The position numbers were made by a program, and so were the translations under genes. The notes under the pieces were generated by a model. It saw nothing but the letters and a program-made list of their open reading frames with translations, searched no databases and was not told the origin of the DNA. A stretch of DNA of 44,904 nt from Didymodactylos carnosus (lineage: Eukaryota; Rotifera; Eurotatoria; Philodinida; Philodinidae), in the NCBI GenBank assembly GCA_905250885.1, contig CAJNOQ010000624.1, forward strand, positions 1 to 44,904, written 5' to 3'. Positions 10,675-24,276 of the stretch are shown here, piece by piece (the stretch's first letter is position 1; the number at the start of each line of letters is the position of its first letter).

Positions 10675-12075
10675 TTATCCGTCTTATTTTAAGATATCAT
10701 ATCACCGATAAAAAAAAAATTAAAGTTTGTTTAGAGTTTAAGAAAAGTGCTTTTTCGTATTCAGCACACTTGATAATCTGAAAAATTTTCTGTCTTTAGC
10801 GAGGGTACCGCCAGACAGTTAAGAAAATTTTTCAAAATTGTGTAATTTTACCATGGGGATTTTTCTGCATCAATTTGTTTAAAAATTTTTCTCAACTGTT
10901 TGGCGGTAACCCTCGTTAAAGATAGAAAGTTTTCCAGGTTATCAAGTGTGCTGAATACGAAAAAGCACTTTTGTTTAACTCTAAATGAGCTTTAATTTTT
11001 CGTCGGTGATATGTTTCATTATGTAAGATATTTAATCCATCATACTTACGAAGAAGAGGCATTTTTTACCATCAGAAGAACTCGTTTTCCATTTTTTCTC
11101 AATAATTGAGAAATGTTTATACATATTTAATGTCAATTATTTATATATATGAACGTTTAAATGTATGGTGACAATCCGAAGACTATCCCCAGATCTGCAG
11201 GTGATCTCGATTGTCAGGAACATGATATAAATAAATTTTTGTGGATACTTCTGCGATCAAAATTAACAGAACAAAATATAAACATCTGGCTCTCGTATGT
11301 TGCATATACATAATTTTTGAATATACTCAAAATCTCTAATATCTATCCGGCCGAAGAATTTTAGGAGATATCGAAAGTCCGATTTTGACTGTTGTTGTGA
11401 GTATTGCAAATCAATTGTGATGAATATGAAAACTTGCTTTTTGACTTTATTAGAAATGTGTGAAATTTGAAATGTGCAAAGAAGTTCTGAGTGAACCTAA
11501 GGAATTTTTTTTCCAGCTTTTCTCTATATAATCTACCAAAGAAGTATTTGGTACAAAGATATTTATTGAAGAAAAAAAAACGTTGGAGTTTGTATGCTAA
11601 TAAAGAAACACTCAGTGTTGAAATATTTCTCAAGAACAACTTCAGCACTACTCCTCAAAGCACTTTTTATCGCTACTTATATGGCAAAATATTGTTTTCT
11701 TTGTTTGCCATAAATGTCCATCACTGCACCACCTGATGTGTGTCAATTTCTGTTACATAGAATAACGTGTGAAGTTGTCACATCGTTCTTTATTCTCAGT
11801 ATCAAAGTAGAAATTTTTTTTATGGAGACACTTCGTCTGTTCGTTCTCTGATTTCATACACTTTATATCGTTCCTGACAATGAAGATCATCTGCAAATCT
11901 ATATTCGATAGTTTTCGGATCGTTGCCATACATTTAAACGTTCATATATATAAATAATTAACAATTAAATATGTATAAACATTTCTCAATGAGTCTTTTT
12001 GATGGTAAAAAAAAATGTCTCTTCTTCATAAGTATGATGGGTTAAATGTTTTAAAATAAGATGGATAACTCGATT
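10675..12075. repeat. Large inverted repeat, ~210-bp arms, 630-bp spacer
   Basis: The left arm (10675-10696 continued at 11024-11231) matches the right arm (about 11863-12075) in reverse complement. Shared blocks include ATGTTTATACATATTTAAT, ATATATATGAACGTTTAAAT and CATCATACTTACGAAGAAG (with small differences). The left arm is split by a separate element (10697-11023). The spacer 11232-11862 has no credible coding sequence; two overlapping 80-95 codon ORFs there are AT-rich and unrecognised. Confidence 0.7.
10690..11030. mobile_element. Foldback element nested in the left arm of the larger inverted repeat
   Basis: The element covers about 10697-11023 and is flanked by TAAGATA at 10690-10696 and 11024-11030. 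Its arms run roughly 10699-10840 and 10870-11013 and share CATATCACCGA, GTGCTTTTTCGTATTCAGCA and a GCGAGGGTACCGCCAGACAG-like block. The uninterrupted sequence survives in the opposite arm of the larger repeat (near 12040-12065), which serves as the empty site. No transposase; family unassigned. Confidence 0.7.
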
Positions 12076-12680
12076 CAAATCCAAAATCTGTGAAACAAGC
12101 TACTTTTGTTCACTTGTCCGATTCCTTTCTTCTGTACTTGACACTGGCATCTTACTTATTAAGTAACATTATGATATGAGACTCGTGTGGCGTCTGTCAG
12201 GTAAAAGAATGCTTCATAACATATTCTTGCCTTCGTCACTTCATATTTAATTCGGATGACTACTTATAAAAAATTCAACTTTTCACAGAAAATGATGAAA
12301 TGGCTATTTCGATCCTCAAAGAAGCTACCAAAAAGATTTTTAGAATTCTCTATTTGTTCTCATTTTCAGTTCAAATCCTTTTTAAAAAGTGCAATTCTCT
12401 ATGATCCTTTGCTTCAAAAATTTCCAGTTCAAGGCTAAGACATCATAATGAAATTGGAAAAGGAAATTGCTAATAAAACGTTTATATAGGTTTCACTTTA
12501 TTTAAATAAAAAAGGTTTAATTAACGTTATATACGCTAAGTTCAATGAAAACATGTGACATTGCAGTGGTCTAACTTGACTGTGCTACGCTTCTTTCAAC
12601 TTTAGAAAACGTATGAAGATTTAGTACATTTATCGTAACAACATTTCACTGTTTGCTTTTTTGACAGTATATGTAGATAA
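12076..12680. other. Intergenic DNA, nothing recognised
   Basis: AT-rich sequence with only a 60-codon chance ORF and no exon-like signals worth reporting. Confidence 0.4.
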
Positions 12681-12822
12681 AAGTTAAAGTTACCGTTGTT
12701 TCCTTTTTGGCTCCAAGTAGTAGTTACAAGGAGCGACGATCTGCGTCAGTTCGCATTGATCCTGGCTCCTTGAAGCTACTATTTGGAGCCAAAGGGAAAG
12801 TAAACAGCGATAACGTAAGTTA
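12681..12822. mobile_element. Palindromic MITE-like hairpin element
   Basis: The two halves of 12687-12816 are inverted copies, sharing TTGGCTCCAA(G/A)TAGTAG and CAAGGAGC with their complements, and would fold into a stem of about 55 bp with a small loop. Ends are AAGTTACCG and CGATAACGT. A 6-bp direct repeat, AAGTTA, flanks it at 12681-12686 and 12817-12822 and is a plausible target duplication. GC content is above the surroundings. Confidence 0.65.
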
Positions 12823-14318
12823 CTGGTATAATATTAATGACTCATCCTTCGTAAAGAGAATGGATGATGTTACAACAAATTATTTATTTTTGGCTCACTT
12901 ATACAGATGTTGTTAAAATATTCGCGTTAATGGCACAAAATTATATTTTTATTGGTTCTGAAATTTTATAAACGCCTGTCTGACATCTGTTAGTATATTA
13001 TATCTAATATTCTGGATTATCCTTGTATCTTTTTATAAACACAGCAATTGAATTCAGTTATAATTTGGGAGGAGGGTACTTTGAATGTGATAACCGAGGA
13101 GCAGAGAATTATTTTCAGATTATGCAAGGCTGTGAAACCGAATACTACGAATAGAGAGAGAGGTCAACTCTATTTCTCCTTGGTGAATTAAGACTAACTC
13201 AAATTATGAAAATTTAGTTTATATTCATTGATAAACCTTTGCTCAGAATCGCTTTCTTTTCAGGAAATTAGTAGATGCATTGGACTAGAAGGATTTTTGT
13301 GATCTTATCAAAGCGAACATTATAATATGTATTATTGTAAACTGCCGTATTGTACACTGTTTTTAATAAGACTTTACCACTGTATATATGTGTACATTCT
13401 GTTTTTCAGAGCATGCTACATATGAATGAAACAAAATATGCGTAGTGCACACGCTCTGAAAGCAATAGATATCAGTTGAACTAGAAGCTAGAATTTTTTG
13501 GAAAACAAATACACAGAGAATGTATAGAAAAATTACAATGACAATTTATATTTAACAAGACATCTAATTTTTATTTAACTCACAGATATTTTGAATAGAA
13601 ACGGTTCAACTATCTTTTGCTTATTTTATTTAACTCATTTCTGATTATTTGAAATGCAAAAATAAGTGAACACACATTTAGTAGAGAAAACAAACAAAGT
13701 CTTTCTCTAATTGTTCTTAAAATTTTTGCTTCGCTTACGTAAAATTGCTGTTTTTCAATATTTTCTGACCTTTGGTTTATACTATAGATCATAGTGTCTT
13801 TTCCCGTTTCGATTTGATATCAAATAGATTAGTGATAGACTACTAAAGTTCGACTTCTTATTTGTCTGTTTTTTAGGCTGAAAAAAAAATACTTATATAC
13901 AATTAAATTGTTTGCTATCGGATAAGCAGGGAATCTATTTGAAGAAAAAAAGAAATGTACACAACAGAAGCAAAGTGTACATACATTTTATCTTTTTCAC
14001 ACGGTCTAAAATAGATTGTACATTTAATTTGTAGTGTGTAATGTACACTTATCATTAGAAGTACTGATCTCATATTCTTTGTTTTCTGCTTACTAGAATG
14101 AACATACGCACTCTTTAGTAGAAAAAAAATATATAATGACTGTCGATTATTTCTTCAGTTATTATTCATGCATCACTATCTTTATTCATATATGAACAAC
14201 ACACTGACTAAGTTTCAGAGTTCATTTGCTTTTTATATTTTAGAGTTGAGTATTGACGTTAGAATTTAAGCTGTTGATTTGTGATAATTCTCATCTTTGT
14301 CATTAAACAAAACCAAAT
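12823..14318. other. Upstream region of TMF1, no gene recognised
   Basis: AT-rich DNA ahead of the TMF1 start codon. A short imperfect inverted repeat (CAGAGCATG at 13410 and CGCTCTGAA at 13453) is visible. I found no convincing TATA element for TMF1 and no other coding segment. Confidence 0.4.
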
Positions 14319-17300
14319 ATGTCTTCTTGGTTCATCGATTCAAACAAATTAAAACAATTTGCAGCATCAACTTTAATTAACGCTCAAAAACAAATTGATA
14401 AAGTTCTTGATATTAAAGAAGGAGCAACGCCTTCTCAAACAACATCAATACCAACCACTAGTAAGTTATTCGATGTTTTTAGTATTTTCAAATGAAATAC
14501 GTCCAATTACGACTATAAATTTATTATCTGTATATTTAGACTAACGAGAGTATCCAATAAAATCTTCTAACAGTTTTAGACAATCTTTTACTGGAAAAAG
14601 TCTGAAGTGATTTGCGTTGTCGTAGAATAGAAAAAAAAGAAAATATTTATTTAATTATGTGTGCCGTTGTTGTGATAAAATAGTAATATGTTTTTCTCTA
14701 TTGTTTCTGTTAGACGCAAATGAACCAGTATCGTCGTCGTCAGATGTTGTTCAAACAACGGCAGATGAATTTTTTACAGCATTTCTTGGTAGTGATAAAG
14801 AAAAATCAAAATCTCATACGACTCAAACCACACATAGACAAATGACTAGAGCTCAGACTCCACCATATCGATCATCCACATCTTCTTTATCAGAACATCA
14901 ATCGAGTGAAAATAGGGACGTGACAACTAGAACATCAGATCATCTTGTAGAAATCAGCAATAATAATCAACAACAACAAAATAGAGATGAAATTAGTCAG
15001 AAGAAACTAACGACTGAACCAGACGAACAACAGCAGCAACCAGATATTGAACAAGAAAACAAAATTCAATCATTCGACAGTCAAGCAATTTCATTTCCAA
15101 TGAATGCATCGGTCTGGGAGGGTTCCTGGATCGAAAATGCTAAAAATAGAAACAGTGATAATCAGAATGAAGTAAGTAAATTTGTATACTACAGAGTAAG
15201 TCTTACTCTGAAAGTTAAATGTCCGGAATGATATGTACGAGATCAACAAAGACAGACGACTAGCGGAAATAATGATAACATTACTATTTTCCATTATTCT
15301 CGCATCCGTTAGACCTTCTAAACCTTATTATTTCCCGCAAAAATTCGCTATTCAATTCTCTATAAAGATCTATAAAGAATTTTCGATAAAAATATTTAAT
15401 AGTAAAAAAAATACAGAAAAAGTCTAGCGAAACACCAGCAACACAAACTTCCTAAATTTAGAAACAAGCGTCAAAATTGACCAAGTTTTGATGTTTTTCA
15501 ATGTGACTTTTCTGGAGATCAACAAAATCGAATAGGTTTTGCACTGACAAGAGTGATGAGAGTGAGCGAAAAGAGAACATTTCAAAAGCTGAAAATCTAT
15601 GAAATGAAACTTAGTTTAAGAAAATATCGGGTATAGTACATTTTGTACTATGGTTGAAAGAAGAGAGTGAGTTTAAAAAGGTTCAGGATTGCCGCAGAAT
15701 GTAGGTGTACGATTTATATAAGTGGATCACTCAACGTCAGTTAATCTGTATGTATAGTTCATTCTCTTTATCTTAAGTATTATATAATTTTCTGATTTCC
15801 TTTCCTGTTCTTGAACTTAATAAACCAGAACATTGCACGAGGCAGAAACAATACAGTTAACACCATAGAGATGTTCTAAAAATCCTGCCTTGAGTCAAAC
15901 TCTGGTTACATTGTTTTATGTGTCATTTTTGTATAGGTAGCCGAAATCTCAAGTCATGAAAATCAGAATCAAATATCTGATGATGAAACAAAGATTGATG
16001 AAACAACTGAATCTTCTCCAATGATCCAATCTGCTCTAATACCTAGTGTGGTGAATGATGAAAATATGCAAAAATCAACTGATTATCAAAGTTTTTTTCA
16101 ATCAGTCATTGATTCAAACGATCAGAGTTTTGTAGAAGAAAAACACGTCCCAATAAAGACTATTGATATTGATGAAGAAGAGCACGTCGCAGTAAAGACT
16201 ACTGATATTGATGAAGAAGAACAAGTCGCAACAAAGACTACTGATATTGATGAAGAAGAGCACGTCGCAGTAAAGACTACTGATATTGATGAAGAAGTGT
16301 CATCTTCAACATATTCAACGATTAATCAAACTACTGAACGTATGTGTCAAATCTTTAATATAAATCTCTGTTCAACCGTTTCTTCTGGAAAGAACTAAGT
16401 ATAATTGTGTATTTTTTAATGTTATTTTAGCTCAAAAATTGTTAAATGATGACGACACTCCCGTCAACGATCTACTTGCCGCCTCACCGCTTGACAATAA
16501 TAATAATGATTCAATTGATACGAGTTCAACCTCAACTACTCTCACACATAATTCTCAAACAGTTATCACAAGTTCAAGTAGTAGTAGCGGTGGTGGTGGA
16601 CAAACGCCTTCTACTCTTGATTCTTCCACTACACTTGTTCCACCTAAACAGTTAGAAAAATTAACCGTTCGCATATCCGAGTCATCTTCTTCGACAACAA
16701 CGACAATAGCTGAAGATAAAGATCTTTTAACACCAAAACCATCTACGTTTGACCATCCTGAATTCTTGAATAATAATAGTCCAATAGACACATTTTTGTA
16801 TGAACAAGATATGAATGAAGATGAAGAAATATCATTGGCAACAAAAAATAGAAATGTCATTGATTTATGGATGAATAAAGAGAGTAATATTTTAATGTAA
16901 GAGAAATGAAATTATTTTACTAGCATTCACACTACGTTTGAAGGAGAATACGTGGTGAATTTTATTTTGTATCGATAGTTTTAAAAGATTATTCATATTG
17001 GTACCAACAGATCTTCAACAAAGATGAAATATTCTACAATTTTTTTAAAAGCATATTAAATACGTCCATTTATAGAGAATTAGCTTATGATTTTTTGTTT
17101 GCTTAATATTTGATTTATCCGTTTCTAAACAAGTGTTCTTTTTTTGATTTTAGGCGTGCTAATACTAGTAATAATCTATCATTTTCAACATCTCCTGCGT
17201 ATTTTGATAATTATCCTCCGTCTGAATTCCATACATCAATGATAGAACCAACAGTTGCCACACAAGATCAGAACCAACAATTAAAAAAAGATATTCAACC

Positions 17301-20300
17301 GGGTTCACCAACACATACAACAACATCTTCGAATGGTCCAGATAATACGGTAAACATGTGACATGTGGTTGGATACGGCACTAATTCATATTTTTTGTTA
17401 TGTAATGTAAGGACAATGATAGTGAAAATACTCTTGTTTCTTGCGAAGAGTTACTTTAAATAAGGATTTTCGAATTTCAATTGATCTGACGGTAATGTTA
17501 TTGATGCTAAACGGATGAAAACGCTTGCAACTACAATTCCATCAATAATACCGTAGTATTAATAATTATTTCATTATTCTAGTCAGGTAAAGATTCATCT
17601 GCCGAAGATGAAAAGCAAACATCGTGTGCATCGTCTGATATCGACATAATCTCAAGTCCTTCTATCAATGGTGGTTCACTACATGGTTATGACAATTGTC
17701 GAGAATTTGTTAATGCCAATAGGCAAAATATCAGAGAAGTAAGTTTAGCCGTTTTTACAGCAGCCCCATGTATAAGTGTTCAACGTTGATCTTTCTTATT
17801 ATTCATACTGTATGTTTTCCTTGGTTATTCATAATAGTAACGTTAACTGAATGGAGATCTCTGGAATTATTTTGTTTTAATGAATACTTCTTGCAAGAAA
17901 GAGAGAGAGACGCTTATAAACAACGTGATGAACTTTACTCTCTTTCAGGTAGTTGTTAAATTTCCGCATCAAGGATTAAAACAGCAAACTCCTAATACGT
18001 TGAATATGCCAACGTGGTCTAGTTTAATTGAACAGTCAACAGCCGATCAGATGCTTCTAGATAGTGTACGTAAGTTCAACAGGAAATATTGTCTTATTTT
18101 ACTTGTTTCAATTATTTTTATCTCCCTATAGCAAGATGAATTTGAACGACCATTGTCTGACGAAGAACAAAGTATGTTAGAGTTATGACTAGTATGTTTG
18201 ATTTAATTTTATTTCTTCTTTTTGTTGTCAAGAAAATCATACAACTAATCCATCTGTCTCCAAAGTAAGTGAGCTTGTTTATCACACCATGCTGTATTTG
18301 TTGTTGTTTATGTTGTTTGTATAGGAATTATCGGACATCAAGAAAAAGCTAGAATTAAAAGAACAAACAATATCTAAATTGACAAATGAAAATTTAGAAG
18401 TACGAAAAACAAATCAAACTTTAAAACAGTAAGCTGTAAAAAAAAGTTATCTATTTTCTTTTTCCATCATTTTCTCGTTTAATCTAGATCATTGGCTGAA
18501 TCAGAATTAAAATTAGTGAAAATTACAAATGAATTTCAACAAACTATTGAAAATCTAACGTTGCGTTTAGAACAGCAAAAACCTATTGTACAGGTATGTT
18601 TAGTTGAGATGATACATCCTAAAGGCAGCCTTATTCTGAATTAGCTTCATGTTCATATCGGCTAAGCAGTACAATTTTTATTTTTGGTAATCATTATTAT
18701 ATTTTATTCATTTTTTAAATAAATTAGGATAATATGAATTTTTCAGTTTAATCCATCTCTATTCTAGGATCGTGATAATTTGCGTAAACAACTGGACACA
18801 CTTCAAAAAGAATTATTTGACAGGTAGTATGACTATGTTTATAGTATAATTCAAGGATAAGTAATAAATAGTTTTCTGTTTTGTTCACTATTACAGTTCA
18901 ACTGTCTCGGGAAATACATTGAATATTCTGAGAGATAAAGAAGAGCAAATTCAACAATTATTAGATGAAGGAGAAAAATTATCGAAAACACAATTGCAAC
19001 ACACAAATATAATTAAAAAATTAAGAACAAAAGAAAAAGAAATGGAATTGACCGTTAATACTCAAAAGTAGATAGTTCAAACATTTAATGTGTTAATAAT
19101 ATTCAAATTTTATATTTTCCGTTTATTTTAGTGCTAAAATAGAAAAATTAACAACAGAACTTGATGATTTAAAAAAATCCTCTGAAGGACGTGATGAAAC
19201 AGACAAACAATTGAGAGGTTTGATGTTTCAATAGTTTTATCATACAGAACGTTTTATCATTGTTTTATTCTACTTTACAGAAAACCTTAAAAAATACGAA
19301 AAAAATATACAACATTATGAAAAAGAATGTTTATCGTTAAAAAGTTTACTGGAAGATGCTGAAGAACAAAATCGTAGTATGAAAGTAGCATTAGAAAGTT
19401 CCTACAGGTAAGAAAATTCGCTTGATATGATAATTGATCGATAATTTTGAATTTTTATTTTTATTTTGTCTTGTTCAGATATATTATCCTTTGAAAGTTT
19501 ATTGTTTTTATTTGTATCTATCTAGAGATATAACTGAATTAAATAAAACAAAAGCTGCTAGTGAGAGTAAAGTTGTTGAAGCAACATTATCAGCTGAAAT
19601 TGTATTAAAAGAAGAAATTCGATTAGCAATTGATAAAGAACGTTTACAATCACGACAAGAACAAGAAAAATTACACATAACAATAGATGATTTAAGACAT
19701 ACGATACAACGAACAGAACAAAATTTATCGCGAAGAGAACAACTATTAAGACAAGAAATCAATGATTTAAGACAAGTAAGTAGATAGATTCAATCAAGTC
19801 CATTTTTAAGTGGATATGTCCAAAACGGAATGAGTGGTAATTAATTCTCCAATGTATTACACATTGCTGAAAACATCGATGCTTTAACTCAAACACTTCA
19901 CTAATCATTTTTTGAGCTAACTTTTCTCGTAAAAATGAGACACAGTACATCTGTGTATAACTGTGCCTCAATAAGTGACAAACATTTTTCCACAAAAACC
20001 TTTTTTTACGTTTGTAGATCTTCGTATTTCTCAATAATCGCCGCTCAGGTAGATAACGGAGATTTCGAATTGATCTTAAAGCGAAGCTAATACGTAAGAC
20101 TACAACACACAAGAGTGGAATGTTGCAATTCCGGTCTAGTTTTAAACAAAACGAAAGCTATTTTGGAAAATTAAATCAGATTTTGCGGCTCTTGCTTGCC
20201 AAAAAATACTAGAACAAAAACTCAAAACATCCAATTCTTGTATGTTGTAGCTAGCTAAAAGTCTTTAAGATCAAACTGGGATCTTCATCATCTATCTGGA

Positions 20301-23162
20301 TGGAGATTTTTGAGAAATACAAAAAGTCCCATTTTCAGCCTTGTTGTGGCGATATCTCGCGAACGGAGACACATTGAAACTTCAGAAAAGTTTGTCAACA
20401 TACTTTGGAATAGTCAGTAGTCGGTTGAAATTGAACTTATAGATGAACTATCTTTTCTAATAATACAAATCGTTGCGTAATGTCCTCACCCTCAAAAAAT
20501 ACTATGTGACTAGATAAGTCAGTTCAGATTCTTTATTTCTGTTAAAATTGGTGCTTTGAATACAATCTTTTTGATTGGTGTATTCCACTTGTGTATCAAT
20601 CTCGAACAACAGACAGAAATTGTTTCTCTTATAATTTATAAGAAAATTATTTACTGATAAATGAAATTATGAAATGATACGTTTTTAAATGTGTTTACTT
20701 ACTACTTGATAATCAATTTTCTATTGCATTATCTATTAGTCATTTCATTCTGTCTCAGCCTTTGTCACTGAAAAATTTCAACACTTTAATTTGATGATGA
20801 GTATTATCGACCGTTAACAAATGTGTTAAAAAGATTAAACAACGACAAATTGTATTTGAGAAAATGAAACACTAACTATACTGTAGTGGAATTTTTTTAA
20901 ACACTGAAGATTGAGATAAAATGAGCTAATAAAAATTTAGATAATCGCTTATTTAAAAATGTCTTTTTATTTATAGCGTCTTCAAGAAGCTGAAGCAAGA
21001 AATGAAGAATTAACACAAAATATTTCACATGGTAAGTGTTACTACCATATTATCCTTTATTTAAATATTTTCTTTTTTTATCTAGCTACAAGACCGTTAT
21101 TAAGACAAATTGAAAATCTTCAAACAACATATTTGGCACAAATTAATTCATTAGAGAAAGCAGAAAAACAATTAACGGATAGATTAGGTAATGTATAATC
21201 TATCGTCCTTTTTTTTTGCTTTTTATATCAAGTTAATTGTTTTTCTAGCTGATATGCAAATGCAATATGCAACAAGTATTGAACATGAACGAATAGCTAA
21301 TGAAAATTTACATGAATTAAATACAAAATTGAAATTACTCGAAGCACAATTAAATACATTGAGACAAGAAAAAATGAAAAATATATCTGAAATAGATGTA
21401 CTCAAAATGAGATTATCAACATTTGAAGATACAAAATTAAGGTAGAAAGACGAATAAAAATGGTAGAAAATATTATTTTTATATGGTGTATTCTAGAGAA
21501 CGTAGTCAAATGGAATCAATGCAAGAAGCATTTACACAACAAATCAATAGTCTTATACAGGAAAAAGTAGGTGAACATAACAGACAGTATACTCGTTCTC
21601 CTTCTAATAGAATTTAGAAAGTATGAATTTAGTTTTGTGGTTTACTGTAAATCTAATTTCATATATTCAAATCTCTATCCGTACAAAATTGATTTTGCGG
21701 TGTTTTTCAATAGTTTTAGTTTAGAATACTATAAAAGGAATATTTTCGCTTGTATTCTGTCTGAAAGAATAAAGCTTATATCAATTTAGAAAGATATATG
21801 AGAAATAGATCACATCGATATACACTTAGATAAAAAATAACTTTTAGCCGATAGTAATTTAAAAATTTTTGTTCTTTATGTCTAGAAACAATTGGAAATG
21901 GATTTTGAATTGGAGAGAATTAAATATGATAATGATTTGAAAAAATTACAATTTGTTCAAGATTCATTACGTGAAAGAGTATGTATTGTCTGATAATTGA
22001 TTAATTTTATTATTGTTTGTATCTTTTATTCAGCAAGAATTATTAGAAAATCGACAATTAAATCGCACTGAATCAAATTTAGAAACATTGTCATCTCAAC
22101 GTAGTAGACGTTCATCTCAAACTGAAACATCACTATCAAGTACAATATTACAATCTGAACAACGTAGTCCATTTATTCCAACACCAAAACCGTCGGTTTA
22201 TGAAGCATTGCGAAATACAGGTGCTATCGCTGTCCTTGAAAGCTTAGAATCACAATTAAAAGAAAAAGAAGGAGAAATTGCTTTATTACAAGTAAGTTAA
22301 TTCAAAATTAAAGAAGGGAAGATATCTAATTGATAATTATTTGTATTATCATTTATTATAACTGTAAAATAAAAATCAATATGATATTTAATTGACATTT
22401 TTAGAGTGAAATAGCCGATTTGGAACGTACAAGAGAATCGATGGCGCGTGAATTAGTGAATTTATCAAATCAGAATGAATTATTACAATCACAATTACGT
22501 GATTATCCAACATTAGAAATAAAATTCAAAGTAAGCATAAAGATAATATCGTGATTAAAACATCTTGCATTGTACAATGGATTTATATTTTGTTTTCGCC
22601 TGTTCTTCTTAAAAACCTAGAGTTTATAGTTTACATATTTTGCAACAGGTGTTTTTACATATGTTACATGGTTAAATTTCTATTATATTTCCTCTTACAG
22701 CAATTTCAACAACGTTATGATGCATTATTGACAATGTATGGCGAAAAACAAGAGGAAGCAGATGAATTACGATTAGATTTACAAGATGTTAAAGCGTTGT
22801 ATCGTGCTCAAGTAAGAAGATGAGAGAAACTAAAGACTTTTTTTTTTGTCCAAGATCATTAAGAATATAAAACAATTGAAAAAACGTCAGAAAAAAATAG
22901 AACTAAGCATGAAATCTGATACGGAGGCAGCGGAATGATTCTGAAACTATGGATGCTCACGGACAAGAACAAAAAGAAAAAAGAAATTGCTTCCAGAAGA
23001 AAATGAAAATTCTTAAAATCTATGAGTGCCAAGCCACCCATCCCCATGATTCGATCGCCTCTGACGAGTTTTTCCTCTATATTTTCTATACTATATTTTT
23101 TGACCATATCGTAATTCTATTATCTATTATAGATTGATGATTTGTATCAACAGGAAAGATGA
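14319..23162 (+). CDS. TMF1: TMF1 golgin (TATA element modulatory factor), 25 exons, 1315 aa
   Basis: TMF1 is a Golgi-associated coiled-coil protein that binds Rab6 and tethers vesicles. Exons: 14319-14460, 14714-15171, 15937-16339, 16431-16896, 17154-17349, 17583-17738, 17949-18065, 18132-18171, 18233-18264, 18325-18428, 18488-18593, 18768-18823, 18897-19067, 19132-19217, 19281-19407, 19526-19775, 20977-21031, 21086-21187, 21249-21441, 21497-21566, 21886-21978, 22034-22291, 22405-22530, 22701-22811, 23133-23162. All introns are GT-AG and all phases agree. Family marks: N-terminal MSSWFIDSNKLKQFA and FF.AFL motif (residues 64-73), EGEKLSKTQLQ..NIIKKLR (about 790-810), RPLLRQIENLQ, and C-terminal MYGEKQEEADELRLDLQDVK ending IDDLYQQER. 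Residues 200-650 are low-complexity and acidic, making it longer than the ~1100-residue vertebrate protein. Looks fully functional. Confidence 0.95.
16165..16296 (+). repeat. 39-bp tandem repeat coding for an acidic 13-residue unit in TMF1
   Basis: Three full copies of a 39-bp unit plus a partial fourth lie inside TMF1 exon 3 (residues about 277-320). The unit reads DIDEEEHVAVKTT; the middle copy is DIDEEEQVATKTT. A more diverged unit (EEKHVPIKT) precedes them. Copies one and three are almost identical in DNA, pointing to recent duplication. The frame is kept, so repeat number could vary without breaking the protein. Confidence 0.9.
19776..20976 (+). other. Long TMF1 intron 16 (1.2 kb)
   Basis: This intron is far longer than the gene's typical 45-70 bp introns. 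It has no credible nested gene; a 117-codon minus-strand ORF at 19759-20112 is unrecognised and overlaps the exon edge. A less AT-rich stretch near 20300-20420 (GCGATATCTCGCGAACGG) looks like repeat-derived DNA, but I could not find ends. Confidence 0.45.
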
Positions 23163-24276
23163 TGTAAATGACTACATAAAAAAATATTTTATGATCTCTA
23201 GTCAACAACAACGATTTTGGATCAGGTGTGGGTTTTCTTTTATCTTGCTGATCAATAAGCATTAACAGTGTGAAATGAAAAATCCTTTTCTTGGAGCTTT
23301 CTTTTTTCTACAATATGTTCATTACTGTGATACACATCAAATAAATAGATAATTTTTTGTTATTCTTAATCTCTTATTTTGTATATGTGATATGTGAATA
23401 ATGTTTTCTTTCTTCCTTTAAATATGTCTTTATTGTCTAATTATTTATTTAATATCAATATTATATAGTTAAAAAGTTTATTAAGTATTTTGAGTATGCA
23501 TAACTAAATATGTTTTGTTGTTTTATTTATTATTAATAATAATCAATGGACGATATGCAAAACTTTTGGTTTATAAAGTATCAGTTGAACTTTTCTTAAT
23601 TTATTCTTTTCTATTTAAATAAATGAGTTGCAGATACTCTTAATAGAGGCTCAGAAATTGATTCTGCATTGAACCATTCCTTAGCTCATTATAATTATCA
23701 TATGAAGAACTGCTGTCGAAATTAACCATCAAACAACCGTTTTTATGTCTTTTCATTATGACTCATACTGCATCGGTGGTGACTGTAATACCAAACCCTG
23801 ATAGAACACTAAAAGTACATTGCCAAAAAATAACTTCTATAATTTCTTCTGTACTCACGTTAATGAGATTTAACGCATGATACAGAATAAATAACTCTTT
23901 TCGTATTTTTTTGCATAACGTTTTTTATTTTTTGACCATGCAGACTTAAACTTCTTATTCAAAGATTCGCTATTCTATCCTCTACAGAAAACACGTCGAA
24001 CATGTTTTTTTATATACTGTAACTAAAAAAATATGGAGAAAATATTGTGAACCTTCAATCTTGACAATTTTCTAACGCAAAACAAAGAAAAAAAATTATT
24101 TTGAAAACACTGCCATGTATCTGAGTCGAGTGATATATTGTATATAATGTATGTTCTAATGCTCGAAATGTCGTCTTTCTTTTCATGTATAATAGATCCG
24201 TTTTGAACGTATTTTTTAGCACAAAAGTAGATTTTATTCACCAGAAAAAGGAGAGATTTAACTTTTTCGCCTGGAC
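23163..24276. other. TMF1 3' flank
   Basis: A canonical AATAAA occurs at 23340-23345, about 180 bases after the TMF1 stop, and is the likely polyadenylation signal. The rest is AT-rich with nothing recognised. Confidence 0.45.

Noticed and set aside
14659-14713. Apparent Met-starting N-terminus of the large exon-2 ORF
   Set aside because: It is intron sequence. The real TMF1 start is exon 1 at 14319, with an acceptor at 14712-14713.
16446-16860. Overlapping ORFs in other frames of TMF1 exon 4
   Set aside because: They arise from Ser/Thr-rich low-complexity codons and have no independent support.
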